Assembly (NCBI RefSeq): GCF_000720455.1
Contig: NZ_JOAK01000010.1
Span: 248,001 to 312,000 of the forward strand
Direction of reading: 5' to 3'
DNA length: 64,000 nt
Origin: Streptomyces virginiae
Lineage (GTDB): Bacteria > Actinomycetota > Actinomycetes > Streptomycetales > Streptomycetaceae
This document shows, one piece after another, positions 1 to 9,899 of this stretch. A model generated the notes under the pieces. That model was not told where the DNA came from, did no database searches, and saw nothing but the letters and a program-made list of their open reading frames with translations. Positions within the stretch are counted from its first letter, which is position 1, and every line of letters begins with the position of its first letter. The translations under genes and the position numbers were made by a program.

Positions 1-372
1 CCCGCGCCGCGCCACGGACACCTGCCGCCCGAGATCGACGAGTTGATCGCGGACGACCCCGTGCGCTGCCAGATACGCATGGAGGACTTCGACCCGAAGA
101 AGACGACGCCGAAGGAGTTCGCGAAGAAACTCGCCGCCATCTCCGTGCCGGAGAACCGGCGGGCGGAGCACCAGGCCGCGATCTCACGGCTGATGTCGGC
201 GGACAGCTACCCGGAGCTGAACGAGCCGCGCGGTCCGGACCGCGCGCACGGTTTCATGGTGGCGGTGGACATCCCCGACAGGGTGCCCTCGCAACGGCCC
301 GCAGAGCACTTGGGCCACGGGGTGGTCAACCCCGTACCGGAACTCGCGCGCACCGCCGAGGTCGAGCGCTGA
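1..372 (+). CDS. 3' end of an unrecognised gene (partial)
   Basis: The frame is open from base 1, so the gene begins outside the window; about 123 C-terminal residues are visible. They are hydrophilic, with a basic stretch (DPKKTTPKEFAKKLAA) and no motif that I recognise. The stop codon TGA (370-372) overlaps the ATG of the next gene at 372, so the two are translationally coupled and probably cotranscribed. Because the partner is a DUF4913 protein, a family I associate with conjugative elements of actinobacteria, this could be the C-terminus of a transfer or coupling protein. That is inference from context only. Confidence 0.6.
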   Translation, partial: PAPRHGHLPPEIDELIADDPVRCQIRMEDFDPKKTTPKEFAKKLAAISVPENRRAEHQAAISRLMSADSYPELNEPRGPDRAHGFMVAVDIPDRVPSQRPAEHLGHGVVNPVPELARTAEVER

Positions 373-761
373 TGCCCGCCGGTACCGGGGCGCGGGAAGC
401 GCCCGCGGAGGGTACGGAGTTCCACTTCGCGGACGTCTTCGCGTTCGTCTCGGAGTATCTGGCGCCGACGGTCCGCCGCCGCCTGAACGGCACGTCGGCG
501 ACCTGGTGCCCCCGCTGGTGGGAGCACCCGGAGGCAGGCGCCAGGCTGGCCGCGCTGTGGCTGGCCTGGGAGCAGCTGCGCCTGGATCCCATGCTGGGGA
601 TGTCGACCTGGTGGCTGCACCACGCCGACCCCCACCTGCGGGTACTGACGGATCCGGACACTGGCCCGTTCGGCGCCTGCTCCCCCAGGGGCGGGCACAC
701 GGCCCACCCCTTCGATCCGCTGCCGGTCGACCCGTACGAACCGGGCGGCACCCGAGCCTGA
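372..761 (+). CDS. DUF4913 family protein
   Basis: A 129-residue protein with the family's tryptophan-rich core: a WCPRWWEHPEA motif near residue 45, then ALWLAWEQLRLDP and a GMSTWWLHHADPHL segment, ending in a proline-rich PHPF/PLP-type tail. The length fits the family. The biochemical role is unknown. In Streptomyces these proteins often sit beside conjugation genes of integrative elements (recalled knowledge). The start overlaps the stop of the upstream partial gene (TGATG), implying translational coupling. No signal peptide or membrane segment is seen, so it is probably cytoplasmic. The neighbourhood (partial upstream gene, broken secreted gene, conflict-type operon) suggests an accessory island. 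Confidence 0.75.
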   Translation: MPAGTGAREAPAEGTEFHFADVFAFVSEYLAPTVRRRLNGTSATWCPRWWEHPEAGARLAALWLAWEQLRLDPMLGMSTWWLHHADPHLRVLTDPDTGPFGACSPRGGHTAHPFDPLPVDPYEPGGTRA

Positions 762-1043
762 CGGGCCCGTGGGACCCGGAGCGGAGAACGGGTGGCTCTC
801 GATCCCCGCCCGGCGTGTTCGTCTACGAAGAGTGGCGGCCGTGCGGGGGACCGTGCTGCGGCTCGGGGGCGGCGTTCGGGCGGGGCGGTGCTGGTCCGTG
901 ACACCGACGGCCCTGTGTCGAGGGCCCGAATTCACCGAGCGGGATACGTGCATGGCGTCATACATCTGTCACCGTGTGTGACTGATCGTCGCCCCCGGGC
1001 AGGCGGTCCGCCCGTCCGCACGTGCTCGAAGGTGAGGAGTCAC

Positions 1044-1460
1044 ATGTCACGCAGGCACCGCCCCAGGAAGATCGCGGCGTCGATCTCCGCGCTCACAGCC
1101 ACCGCCCTCTTCGTCGCCGCCGTTCCCGCAGCCGCCCATGACGGGGCCGGCCACCCGACTGAAGCTGACGAAGCGGCCACTCTGGGGGCCGGGCATGCTC
1201 AGGAACATGCCAAGATCCGCGCGGCGGCCCAGGCTCTGGGCGGGTATTCCCAGCTCGCGCGGATCGAAAGTCTCAACGATCTGACCAGGTCCCAGGAGCT
1301 GGCGAACTCCAAGTTCCACCCCAAGGCGTACGGGCAGTTCGCGGATTACTTCCCATCGCCCGACTTCGCCGCCCACATCGCCATGCTGCCCACCGGCAAG
1401 GTGCTGCTCTTCTCCTGCGAGCGGGTGGAGGCCGACCCCAGGGGGCCGGACGCGTTCACC
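1044..1460 (+). pseudogene. Truncated secreted galactose-oxidase-like protein
   Basis: ATG at 1044 follows a good ribosome-binding site (GGTGAGGAG at 1031-1039). The product begins with a Sec signal peptide: basic residues, a hydrophobic ALTATALFVAAVPAAAHD stretch and an AxA-type site. The next part resembles the N-terminus of bacterial galactose/glyoxal oxidase-like proteins, including HIAMLPTGKVLLFSCERVE, which corresponds to the first kelch blade. Similarity stops near 1440; the frame then runs through unrelated low-complexity sequence to 1829, overlapping the 3' end of the convergent NTPase gene. Full-length family members are several hundred residues long, so most of the catalytic domain is gone. 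A deletion or insertion of the neighbouring operon probably broke the gene. Confidence 0.6.
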
Positions 1461-1658
1461 AGGAGACGGTTCTCGACCAGCTGTTGTCCGACCTGGTGTG
1501 ACGGCGTGCAGCGTCTGGCCGGCCGTGACGCTCCATGCGTCTGCAGCATTGCTCACCGTCGCGAAGGGCGCCCGACCCGGTTGGCGGCTCTTCCCACGGC
1601 TTGTCAGTACGTGGCCGAGGGGCGTGGGCGTACCGGTGGGGGCAGCTTCGACGCTGCC

Positions 1659-1686
1659 GCACTCCGCCTCCTCGCAGGCGGAGTGC
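1659..1686 (-). terminator. Hairpin after the conflict-type operon
   Basis: A perfect 10-bp inverted repeat (GCACTCCGCC / GGCGGAGTGC) with an 8-base loop begins 18 bases beyond the stop codon of the minus-strand NTPase gene (stop at 1704-1706). It has no T-run, as is common in high-GC actinomycetes. Its position fits a transcript end for the three-gene operon. Confidence 0.5.
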
Positions 1687-1703
1687 AGGCGCGACGGGGT
1701 CGG

Positions 1704-4700
1704 TCAGCGGCGGTCCAGGAGACCACCTGGTCCGAACAGGCTGGGCCGGGCTTCCTCCGCCGGGTTGCGCATCTGGTTGAGGAGGGAACGCAGTTCCTGT
1801 CGCCAGGGATCGACCGAGTGGACGCGTGACTGCAGCCGTCGTTCGACGGACGGCTTCAGCGCAAGGAGGAGCTGGTGCATTTCCTCGTGGTCCTGTGCAG
1901 TGCGGTATGCGAGGGCCAGTACGCCGAGTGACGCCTCCGCGCTGAGACTCCAGTACGTCTCGTTGACCGAAGGGTCCTCCAGACGGCCGGTGCGAGCGCA
2001 TGCGATCAGCGCCATGGTCGTGAGCTCGGCCTGACACCATGTGCGGGACGACCGTTGGAACGCGGGAAGCGCCTCGTCCAGGGCAGCCTGCTTCCAGGAG
2101 GAGTCGGGCAGCCAGGCGGCCGCCCAGCTCACCTCCGCCCCGTAGGCGCCGTTGACGGGGAGGCTCGGGGCTACATGCGGGAGCAGGTGCTCCTGGCCCA
2201 CCTCGTGGAGGGCTTGCGCAGCCCAACCGATGGTTTTCCAGTGGACTTCGGGGGAGACGACGAGGTGTCGCCGCAGGAACGACTCCAGCACGCGGCTCGT
2301 CGCGACTCCGAAGGCGTCGACGTCCCCACGGTTCAAGGCGTGCAGCCGCCGTAGGAATTGAGCGGATCCACTCAGGCCCAGCCGTTGGGCCAGGACGGGG
2401 TGCCCCTCAGTGCTGATCCTGTCGACGAGGGCGTGGGCCAGGTCCCGTTGACCCGTCAGCGTCAGAATGTGCAGGAGGCCGGGCACTTCCTTCACGTCCG
2501 CCGCGCTCCCGAGGCCGAGCCGGCTCAGGAGCTTGCCGGGGTCGACGCTGGCCGCGATCTCATGTCCCCACTGCTCGTCCCAGATGTAGGTCAGCTTCAA
2601 CAGATCGCGGACCGCACGGGGACTCGCGAGATGGGAAACGATCTTCAGCCACTTCTCGTAGACCAGTGCCTTCATCCAGGCCAGATTGCCTTGCCCGGGG
2701 AGCACACCGAGTCCTGCGAGCTGTCTGCCGATCCTGCCCTGGTTGCTGGGGTCCTGCTCGTACTGGAACTCCTCCGTGAAGGTCGTCCACGCGTGGTGGA
2801 ACTGGCGTAGGACCTCGAGCAGCCGCCGCCCCTGCCCCGGCTGGATCAGATCGACCGAGTGCAGGAGATTGGCCAGCTGGTCCGGTGTCGACACCGACCG
2901 CATGACGGAATCCTGCAGGTAGCTGGACTGCCCGTCCTCCGCCGTCCGGTCCAGCTCGTGGATGACGGTGGTCGCCAGGACGGGATCGAGCTTCCGGAGG
3001 TTGTCGAGCGCCTGGACGAGAGCCGCCGTGGTCGGGGTCTTGCGGATCTCGTCGGCCCAGTCCCAGGAAGGAACGGACTGCTTGAACCGCGACAGCAGCA
3101 GCGCCTGCGCGTTCTCCTCCCCGCTCATGCGCAGGGTCGTCGCGGTGGCCCGAAGACGCTGCGCCACCGAATCCGGGCTGGCCGGAACGAGGGAGACGAG
3201 CAGGCGGTCCATGTCGAACCTGGCCCTGTAGCGCTGGGGGATGTCCGGGTGGACCGCACGGGCCAGCTGGTGCAGGGCGGTGAAGGTCTCCGCCTTCAGC
3301 CCCGGCTCGGTCATCCGCTTGGCGAGGGGCAGGGGATCGAGTGCTTCGGAGAGCTTGGTGAGCAGCTCTTCACCGAAATAGTCGTCTCCGACGAGCAGCA
3401 GTCCCAGCGGGGCTGCCCATGGCCGGTGCAGCCGGTAGGAGGAGCCGATCGACTCGACGATCAGATGGAACGCACTGTCTTCGACGCGGCGCCGGTAGTC
3501 GGCCTCGGCTTCCCAGAGACCGCGCAGGAAGTAGTAGAGGACGGACGGCCGACGTTCGTCGTCCAGAAGCTCAAGGGCGAACTGCTCGCCCAGATGTGCC
3601 GCCAGTGTGCCCGCGAAGGTCTGAGCGGTATGGCAGTACAGCTCATCGACCCGGTGGGTGGTCGACAACAGCCTGCCCGCACCCTTGCCGTCGGTCAGTT
3701 TGCGTACCCGGTTGGCCAGTGCCCGCGCCAGGGAGGCGTCGGCTTCGATGACGCCATCGGCTTCGCGGTACAGCAGGAACCGGACGGTCACGCTGTGGAT
3801 CCTCGAGAGCACGGAAATGAGTTGAGCGGCCTCGGACGGCGCTGCTTCCCGCAGCAGCGCGCGGAACTGCTCCGTGGCACGCACCTTGTTGAGCATCTTG
3901 GTGCAGAAGCCTCGGTGATTGCGTGCCAGGTCGCTCAGGGCCAGACTCACCTCCGCGGCGGTCGCACGCCCGAGCGCTGCCCTCACCTGGAGTTCGTAGG
4001 AGCCGATGAGCTGGTCCCAGTCGATGTCCCGACCGTTGAAGTGGAGCTGCAGGGAGAGCCAGCCGACCACGACACCGAACCTCGCGTTGGCGGGCGGCCG
4101 GTGGTCCAGGACGTCCTGGATCTCCTGGCATCCCTCCAGCGGGCGTCGATGCTGCTGGGCATTCCGGTCCGGCATCCTTCGGTGGCAGCGGCTCAGCAGG
4201 ACGTCGAGCTTGCGCACGTGAATGAGATCCTCGGCCACGAGGGGACGGATGTCCCGCACGAGGGCGTCAGTGGATCTGATGAGCAGCGCCGGGGATTCGG
4301 CGTGGTACAGCCGGAACACCTTACGGGCCAGGTGGTATCGGTCCTCGACCGAGGCCGGCCTGTTCAGCACGGCTTCGAGCCCTTCCCCGGGCTTCCCCAG
4401 CCATTGCACCAAGGCCTCGAACTCTTCGAACTGCTGTGCGTGGTGCTGGTATCGGGAGATGAGTCGCAGAACGGATGACATGGTGCGGGCGGTCAGGCCC
4501 TCGGCGTCGGGCACCCGCTTGAGGATGCCCGGGAGCCTGGTCGGCACCCAGTTCGGTTCGAGGTAGCGATCGCAGACCGTCAGGACCGTGCAAACCGCGG
4601 AAACCTGACCGGTTTGCGTCCACTGCGCCACGGCGTCGCGTACGGCGGACTTGGAGAAGAGTTCCGCCATGAGGATGGAGTCGTACGCATGGCAGGTGCG

Positions 4701-6767
4701 CAGCAGACTGATCAGCTGATGCGGTCGATCGTCGCCGAACAGCTTCAGCAGGTACGACTCCAAGGGAGCCGACATGCTGGCCAGGACGGCGGCCGCAGCG
4801 TTCCCCTCGTCCTTGTCCGGGGCCGCTGTCAGTTCCTTGAGGACCTTCCGGGCGTAGTGACGGCTGGGAATCCTGACCAGGCCCATGGAGCGGCGGGCAC
4901 CGAACCGGTTGAGCGTCTCGGGGGACAGCGCGGACACGTAGTCCTCGGGTACCACGTCACCCAGTTGCGAGACTGCGGCCAACAGCCGTAGCGCCTCCGC
5001 TTCCGCCGGGCCGACCTGGGAGAGAGCGCCGGCCGGGTCCGACGGGGGTGAGTCTGCCTGGGGCGAGGACCGATCGCCCGTCTGCTTGGACGACTCCTCC
5101 CGCATGGAGCGGCTGAGCAGCCACAGGTCTCCCCTGGCCGCCTCCAGCAGCGTCGGCAGGGCGTCCGCTGCCCCGCCGTACACCTGCGGGTGTTCGTCAG
5201 CCATCTGCACGGCGAGCGCCCCGACCTCGCTCTGGCCGACCACGGCCGTCATCGGCGAGACGTTGTTGGAGTCCCACTCCACTCCGGAACCCTCGGAGAA
5301 CCGTGTGAGCGCGAGTACGCCGACGCCGACCTCTCCCACCAGGGCGGAGACCACGCGTCCGACGTCGCCCCGCTCCAACGGGTGCAGGTCTTCGATCACC
5401 ACAAGGGTCTTGACTCCGGGGACGATCCCGGTGAGATGCATCGCGGAGCGGACGATCGCCGGCAGGTCCCCGGGCAGGGGCAGTTGTTTGTCGGCCGGTG
5501 CCACGGCGAGTATCCGCCAGCGTTGTCCTTCCAGCCTGGAGGCCAACTGGCGGGCGATCACACTCTTGCCGCTGTTCGCCGGACCGCCGAGAACCATCCC
5601 CTGCTTCGGCTGGAGAAGGAGTTGCCCGTGAAGCGAAGCCACCTGCGAGGACTCCACGAGTGGCGGCTCGTCAGGGTCTTCCTGCCATACCAGGGCGTCC
5701 TGAACGTCGCGGGATTCGGGGGTCGCGTAGACGATGCTCCAGCGCTGTGCCTGAAGGCTTTCGGAGTGCCACCGGTCCTGGACGCCGTCCCACTCGGAGC
5801 CCCACAGGAGTTCGGCCGCCCCGTTCAGGGAGCGCTCCGCGGACGTCCGCGGAGCACCGCCTTCCTCCAGGGTCCACCCTCCCGCACTGCAGCTGAGGAC
5901 CGCCATCCCCGAGGCGCGGACCGTCTCCCAGAGGTGCAGGTCCTCCGGAGCGGTCCACTGGCCCTCGGGTGTGATGCCGGCCATGACGAAGACGTTCTTG
6001 CGTGCGGGAGAAGGGAGCCCCGTTTCTTGGGCGAGGTAGGTCAGCGCCACGGCCGCGGCGCTGACGCCGTCCTGGGCCGCGGAGGGCGAGTGCAGCCCGG
6101 GCGACGTGAAGGAGACCGTGATGCGCGGCGGCTGCGCCCGCCCCCGGGTCACCGCGAGGCGGCAGGCCTGGACCAACGCCAGCTGGGCCTCGGTCTCGAA
6201 TATCTCACCGGTCGCCGACCAGGGCGGGCTCCCCTCCGCACTCTGCTTGTCGTCCGGCGGGGCTTCCGCCAAGGAGGGGGAGAGCGCGGAGAACTCCGGC
6301 GTCAGGGTTGCGATCGCGGACCAGCCGCCCGCCGGCCGCAGCAACGTGTGAATGGCCTCGGGACCCTCGGGGTGGGGTGTCGGCGGCGCCGTTCGTGACG
6401 TGCCGCCGGAGGAGCTGAGCCGCTCGGCCCGTGCGACGAAGTCGTACAACTTGTCGACCAGTCCGGCTTCCCGCAGGGCCAGCAACTGGGGCTGCAGCCC
6501 TGTGGATCCGGGCTCCATGTCCTCGGCCAGCAGCGCGCCCACGCCGCTCAGCTGCTCCCTGGGCCCTTCGTAGCGGAGCGAGTCCAGGGGGAGCGGCGCG
6601 TCCGCCGTGAGCAGGTGCGTACGAGCGACGAGGGTCCGCACGAGCTGGAGCGCTTCGACGGGCGAGCCTCCCGGGCGCTGGGTGAGCGCCGCAATCGCGT
6701 GCAGCACGAGGAGGGTGTCGTATGTGGTGCGTTCGGCGGTCGGCTCGGTCGTGGTGCTGTCCGGCAA
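1704..6767 (-). CDS. Large Lon(S16)-like / P-loop NTPase protein with helical tail
   Basis: A 1687-residue protein, the last gene of a three-gene operon, starting at TTG 6767 behind a GGGGGAAAAG ribosome-binding site, 42 bases after the caspase gene's stop. Residues about 190-300 resemble a Lon (S16) protease fold: a QDGVSAA segment (Ser236) stands where Lon has DGPSAG, but the Lon catalytic lysine region reads EDLHLWETV, with no obvious lysine. Residues 394-402 form a Walker A motif (GGPANSGKS) and 455-460 a Walker B motif (LVVIED). From about residue 500 the protein is long, mostly helical and repeat-like with no recognised domain. The build (effector-like or regulatory N-terminus, NTPase switch, long superstructure-forming tail) is that of STAND/NLR-like signalling ATPases. 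The ligand and the outcome are unknown. Confidence 0.75.
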   Translation of the reverse strand: MPDSTTTEPTAERTTYDTLLVLHAIAALTQRPGGSPVEALQLVRTLVARTHLLTADAPLPLDSLRYEGPREQLSGVGALLAEDMEPGSTGLQPQLLALREAGLVDKLYDFVARAERLSSSGGTSRTAPPTPHPEGPEAIHTLLRPAGGWSAIATLTPEFSALSPSLAEAPPDDKQSAEGSPPWSATGEIFETEAQLALVQACRLAVTRGRAQPPRITVSFTSPGLHSPSAAQDGVSAAAVALTYLAQETGLPSPARKNVFVMAGITPEGQWTAPEDLHLWETVRASGMAVLSCSAGGWTLEEGGAPRTSAERSLNGAAELLWGSEWDGVQDRWHSESLQAQRWSIVYATPESRDVQDALVWQEDPDEPPLVESSQVASLHGQLLLQPKQGMVLGGPANSGKSVIARQLASRLEGQRWRILAVAPADKQLPLPGDLPAIVRSAMHLTGIVPGVKTLVVIEDLHPLERGDVGRVVSALVGEVGVGVLALTRFSEGSGVEWDSNNVSPMTAVVGQSEVGALAVQMADEHPQVYGGAADALPTLLEAARGDLWLLSRSMREESSKQTGDRSSPQADSPPSDPAGALSQVGPAEAEALRLLAAVSQLGDVVPEDYVSALSPETLNRFGARRSMGLVRIPSRHYARKVLKELTAAPDKDEGNAAAAVLASMSAPLESYLLKLFGDDRPHQLISLLRTCHAYDSILMAELFSKSAVRDAVAQWTQTGQVSAVCTVLTVCDRYLEPNWVPTRLPGILKRVPDAEGLTARTMSSVLRLISRYQHHAQQFEEFEALVQWLGKPGEGLEAVLNRPASVEDRYHLARKVFRLYHAESPALLIRSTDALVRDIRPLVAEDLIHVRKLDVLLSRCHRRMPDRNAQQHRRPLEGCQEIQDVLDHRPPANARFGVVVGWLSLQLHFNGRDIDWDQLIGSYELQVRAALGRATAAEVSLALSDLARNHRGFCTKMLNKVRATEQFRALLREAAPSEAAQLISVLSRIHSVTVRFLLYREADGVIEADASLARALANRVRKLTDGKGAGRLLSTTHRVDELYCHTAQTFAGTLAAHLGEQFALELLDDERRPSVLYYFLRGLWEAEADYRRRVEDSAFHLIVESIGSSYRLHRPWAAPLGLLLVGDDYFGEELLTKLSEALDPLPLAKRMTEPGLKAETFTALHQLARAVHPDIPQRYRARFDMDRLLVSLVPASPDSVAQRLRATATTLRMSGEENAQALLLSRFKQSVPSWDWADEIRKTPTTAALVQALDNLRKLDPVLATTVIHELDRTAEDGQSSYLQDSVMRSVSTPDQLANLLHSVDLIQPGQGRRLLEVLRQFHHAWTTFTEEFQYEQDPSNQGRIGRQLAGLGVLPGQGNLAWMKALVYEKWLKIVSHLASPRAVRDLLKLTYIWDEQWGHEIAASVDPGKLLSRLGLGSAADVKEVPGLLHILTLTGQRDLAHALVDRISTEGHPVLAQRLGLSGSAQFLRRLHALNRGDVDAFGVATSRVLESFLRRHLVVSPEVHWKTIGWAAQALHEVGQEHLLPHVAPSLPVNGAYGAEVSWAAAWLPDSSWKQAALDEALPAFQRSSRTWCQAELTTMALIACARTGRLEDPSVNETYWSLSAEASLGVLALAYRTAQDHEEMHQLLLALKPSVERRLQSRVHSVDPWRQELRSLLNQMRNPAEEARPSLFGPGGLLDRR

Positions 6768-6809
6768 ACTCTTTTCCCCCTGAGTCGATGCGGCTGTGTC
6801 GAGCAGTCG

Positions 6810-9800
6810 TCAGAATGTGATGCGTGCTGTACCGCGGTTGGTGCAGACGACGAGCCGGCCCGCGTCTTCCAGGTCGGCAGCCTTGATCTGGATGCCCAGG
6901 TCCGCCGAGACCGCAGCGAGACCCGGAGAGGCCGGGTCGAGTGGGGTGAGGCGCACGATGCCGTCGAGGCTGGTGGTCAGCAGCAGTGCGCCTTCGGCGA
7001 TGCGGCGCACCTTCATGGAGGTCACGGGCTGGTCATGTCGTGTGATGCAGTGCTGGTCCGTGCCGTACGCACTGCTGCGGAAGACGGTGCCGTCGTTGCT
7101 CGCCGTGAGGACATCGCCCTCGTACGACGCGATGTGAGTGAGCGCTTGGCGCTGCGGCGTCATGAACGTACGCTGCAGCGTGCCGTTCGGTGCCCACACC
7201 GCCACCTCGCCCGAGGAGCAGCCCACGGTCCAGCCCAGTTCTGGGAGTGCCAAGGTGGCCACCGAGGCCAGGACCAGTCCGCCCGTGTCGACGGGCAGGT
7301 CGCTGACGCCGGCCAGCCCGTAGCGCCGCCACGCGTGTGCCGTGGCCACCAGCAGCCCTTCGGTACCCACCTCACAGGCGACGATGCGGTCCGCGAAGGG
7401 GCGGGGGTCATCCATGGCATAGCGCTGACCAGTACCCAGGTCGTGGAGGACGACCCCGCCGTTCCAGGTGCCGAGGGCGGCGAAGGGCTTGCCGTTGAGC
7501 AGGCCGGCGCTCAGCGCGGAGACCGGGTCGTGCACTCCGGAGACCGGGTCGCCCACCGCCTCCAGCTCGCGCAGTCCGAGCCGGTCCCGCTCGCCGACCA
7601 GGGCGCCTCCGTCCTGTGTGCCGACGACGAGGAAGCTGCCGCCACGAACAACCGGCACACCTGTGACCGCGTCGGTCGGTACCCGGTGCACCCACGTGCT
7701 GTTCCAAAGCTTCTGCTTGCCCCCGGTGTTGCGCGCGAGTTCGGTCTGTTGGTGCGCCTGGGCGAGGAACTCCAGCCGCGATACGTCGGCCTCGTCCTCC
7801 CGGTTGCTGCTCCGCAGCAGGTCCATCAGCTCCCGCACGGCACGGGCCCGTGGCGTGCCGGCCAGTGTCAGGGCGCGCCGCAGGCGCATCGGGTCGACGG
7901 AAAGAAGGAAGTCCGGGTCCGTGAGGAAGTCGTCCAGCAGCCCGGCGCGTTGGGCGTGCTCGGCGAAGTTGCGGCGCGTGTAGTCATCGGCGGCCGACCA
8001 CTGGGGCTTGCGGTCCGGACCTGTGCCCAGTGCCTCGACCAAGGCACTGGTGAAAGCGGCATGCGCCTGTGCGGTGTCGTACTGCTGAGCGAGGAAGGAG
8101 GCGAACTCCTCACGCCGCAGGCGCCATCCGGCTGTGTTCGCGCTGCTCTGCGCGTCGGTGATGAACTCCTCCGCCGCGTGCAGGAGGCGATCGAGCGCAT
8201 CGTGGTCCACCCGCCGGGCGGTGAGCCGCTGGACGACGTCGATCCACAGCGAGAAGTTCGGCATGCCGGCGCCCAGAGCCAGCGCCAGGGGCGTCAGCAG
8301 ATCCTTGGCCCATGCGGGATCGTCCCGCTCCACACGGGCCAGCTGCTGCTCGAAGACGTCCACCACGGAGGTCTGCACTGCGGCCTCGTCTTGTGTCGGC
8401 TCTCGTCCTGCCAGATCGATGGAGAACAGATATGCCCGGAGGAAGGAGGTGTGGGACCGTTCGCGAACCCCTGCGGCGAGGTGTTCGAGCTGCTGCTGAG
8501 GCATGTCCTTGTGCAGAGACCCCTGGCGGCGGGCAAGGATGGTGCGAGAGAGCAGTTCGATGTCCTCAGGCTCGAAGTACTCGGGGCCGGCGAGCGGTAT
8601 CTCGCGCGCGCCCAGCCTGCTGAGGGGCGTCTCGGCGGCGACCACCAGGCGAATCGTGTCTATCGCGCTCAGCGGCAGGAGCACCTTCTCGATGAACTCC
8701 TGGAGGGCCGTGGGGTCTCCCACGTCGACGGCGTCGGTGGGGCCCACCCGGTTCACCGAGTCGATGAGGAGGCCCCTGGGAGCGGGCAGGGCATCCAGCG
8801 CCCGGAAGAACGCTTCGGGATCGTCCTGGTAGGGCACTCCCAGTTCGTTTCCGATCTCTTCCAGGACGAGGTCCCAGACGAGGCCGTACGCCTGCACCAG
8901 CGCGACGCTGCCACGGGGCACCCCGATCACGTCGGAGCCCGCGGCGGTCGGCAGGGGCTGTCCCTCCGAAGCCGCGGCGAGAGCGGCGAGCAAGGTGGAC
9001 TTGCCCGAGCCGGCATGGCCCGTCACCACGATGGGGCGTCGGTCGGGGTCGGTTCCGCTCACGTGCGGGACCAGTTCCCCCAGGGCGCGCTTACGGCCGC
9101 AGAAGGCCCAGCCGAAGCCCTCCGTGGCCTCGGGCATGTACTGCGGGCGGCGCTTGCGGAAGCGTGGGTTGGGGAAGGCGCGCAGCGGACGCTTGCCCAC
9201 GCTGCTGGGGGTGTGGCACAGGACCGACTGGCCGACCCTTCCCAAGCGGTGGTTCATGTCCCGGCAGAGGACGGCGGCTTCGACGTACTGCAGGCTGTTC
9301 GGTACTCCGGGGCTCTTCAGGGACGCAGAGAAGGCGTCCGCGAAGGCCAACTGGTGGGCCTCCTCGTTGCGGCCCGCGGCGGTGATCAGGTAGACGTCGG
9401 GGCCGATGTTTCCGATCTTGGCGATGCTCTCCTCCAGATGGAGGAAGGCGTCCCCGGCCGACCCGGATTCGCAGGCGTCGAACATGACGACCACCTGGTC
9501 CGGACCGGGTTGGTTGACGAGGCTCGCGATCTCGTGCGCCGAGATGCTGGTGGCGAAGTCCTCGCTGGTTCCGCAGGTGCCCTTGAAGGTGGCCAGCCGG
9601 TAGTCGGCATTGGTGGTGTATCCGTGTGCGGAGTAGTACAGCACCACGGCGTTCGGGTGGGCTCCTGCCTCCTCGCCGCCCATGGCCCGGCCCACCGCGC
9701 GCTTGAGGTCAGCGGGTGTGGGGTCGAGCGAGACATCGTCGAGCACTTCCAAGCCGACGTCCTTGAAAACGCTGCGGACGAGCGCGACCTCCTGCGGCAC

Positions 9801-9899
9801 GTAGGGAAGCGGCTCCAGGCCCGCCCCGTACAGCTGGGTGCCGGTGACGACGCAGACGCGGCGGAGCCCGTCCCGGGCCTCAGGCCGCGCCGAGGCCAT
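6810..9899 (-). CDS. Caspase-like peptidase - P-loop NTPase - WD40 repeat protein
   Basis: 1029 residues. The open frame extends further upstream, but ATG 9899 is chosen because the caspase fold starts there (LRRVCVVTGTQLYGAG) and it overlaps the upstream gene's end by 20 bases. Residues about 10-200 are a peptidase C14 (caspase/metacaspase) domain with the catalytic pair visible: His92 in YYSAHG and Cys143 in FDACESG. A STAND-type NTPase follows, with Walker A GHAGSGKS at 294-301 and a Walker B-like LLIDSV near 377. The C-terminal 300 residues read as WD40-type beta-propeller blades (for example TASNDGTVFRSS and TTSLDGIVRLT). Such fusions are known in bacteria as candidate NLR-like sensors: the propeller senses, the NTPase oligomerises, the caspase cleaves. 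Cytoplasmic. The target is unknown. Confidence 0.85.
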   Translation of the reverse strand: MASARPEARDGLRRVCVVTGTQLYGAGLEPLPYVPQEVALVRSVFKDVGLEVLDDVSLDPTPADLKRAVGRAMGGEEAGAHPNAVVLYYSAHGYTTNADYRLATFKGTCGTSEDFATSISAHEIASLVNQPGPDQVVVMFDACESGSAGDAFLHLEESIAKIGNIGPDVYLITAAGRNEEAHQLAFADAFSASLKSPGVPNSLQYVEAAVLCRDMNHRLGRVGQSVLCHTPSSVGKRPLRAFPNPRFRKRRPQYMPEATEGFGWAFCGRKRALGELVPHVSGTDPDRRPIVVTGHAGSGKSTLLAALAAASEGQPLPTAAGSDVIGVPRGSVALVQAYGLVWDLVLEEIGNELGVPYQDDPEAFFRALDALPAPRGLLIDSVNRVGPTDAVDVGDPTALQEFIEKVLLPLSAIDTIRLVVAAETPLSRLGAREIPLAGPEYFEPEDIELLSRTILARRQGSLHKDMPQQQLEHLAAGVRERSHTSFLRAYLFSIDLAGREPTQDEAAVQTSVVDVFEQQLARVERDDPAWAKDLLTPLALALGAGMPNFSLWIDVVQRLTARRVDHDALDRLLHAAEEFITDAQSSANTAGWRLRREEFASFLAQQYDTAQAHAAFTSALVEALGTGPDRKPQWSAADDYTRRNFAEHAQRAGLLDDFLTDPDFLLSVDPMRLRRALTLAGTPRARAVRELMDLLRSSNREDEADVSRLEFLAQAHQQTELARNTGGKQKLWNSTWVHRVPTDAVTGVPVVRGGSFLVVGTQDGGALVGERDRLGLRELEAVGDPVSGVHDPVSALSAGLLNGKPFAALGTWNGGVVLHDLGTGQRYAMDDPRPFADRIVACEVGTEGLLVATAHAWRRYGLAGVSDLPVDTGGLVLASVATLALPELGWTVGCSSGEVAVWAPNGTLQRTFMTPQRQALTHIASYEGDVLTASNDGTVFRSSAYGTDQHCITRHDQPVTSMKVRRIAEGALLLTTSLDGIVRLTPLDPASPGLAAVSADLGIQIKAADLEDAGRLVVCTNRGTARITF

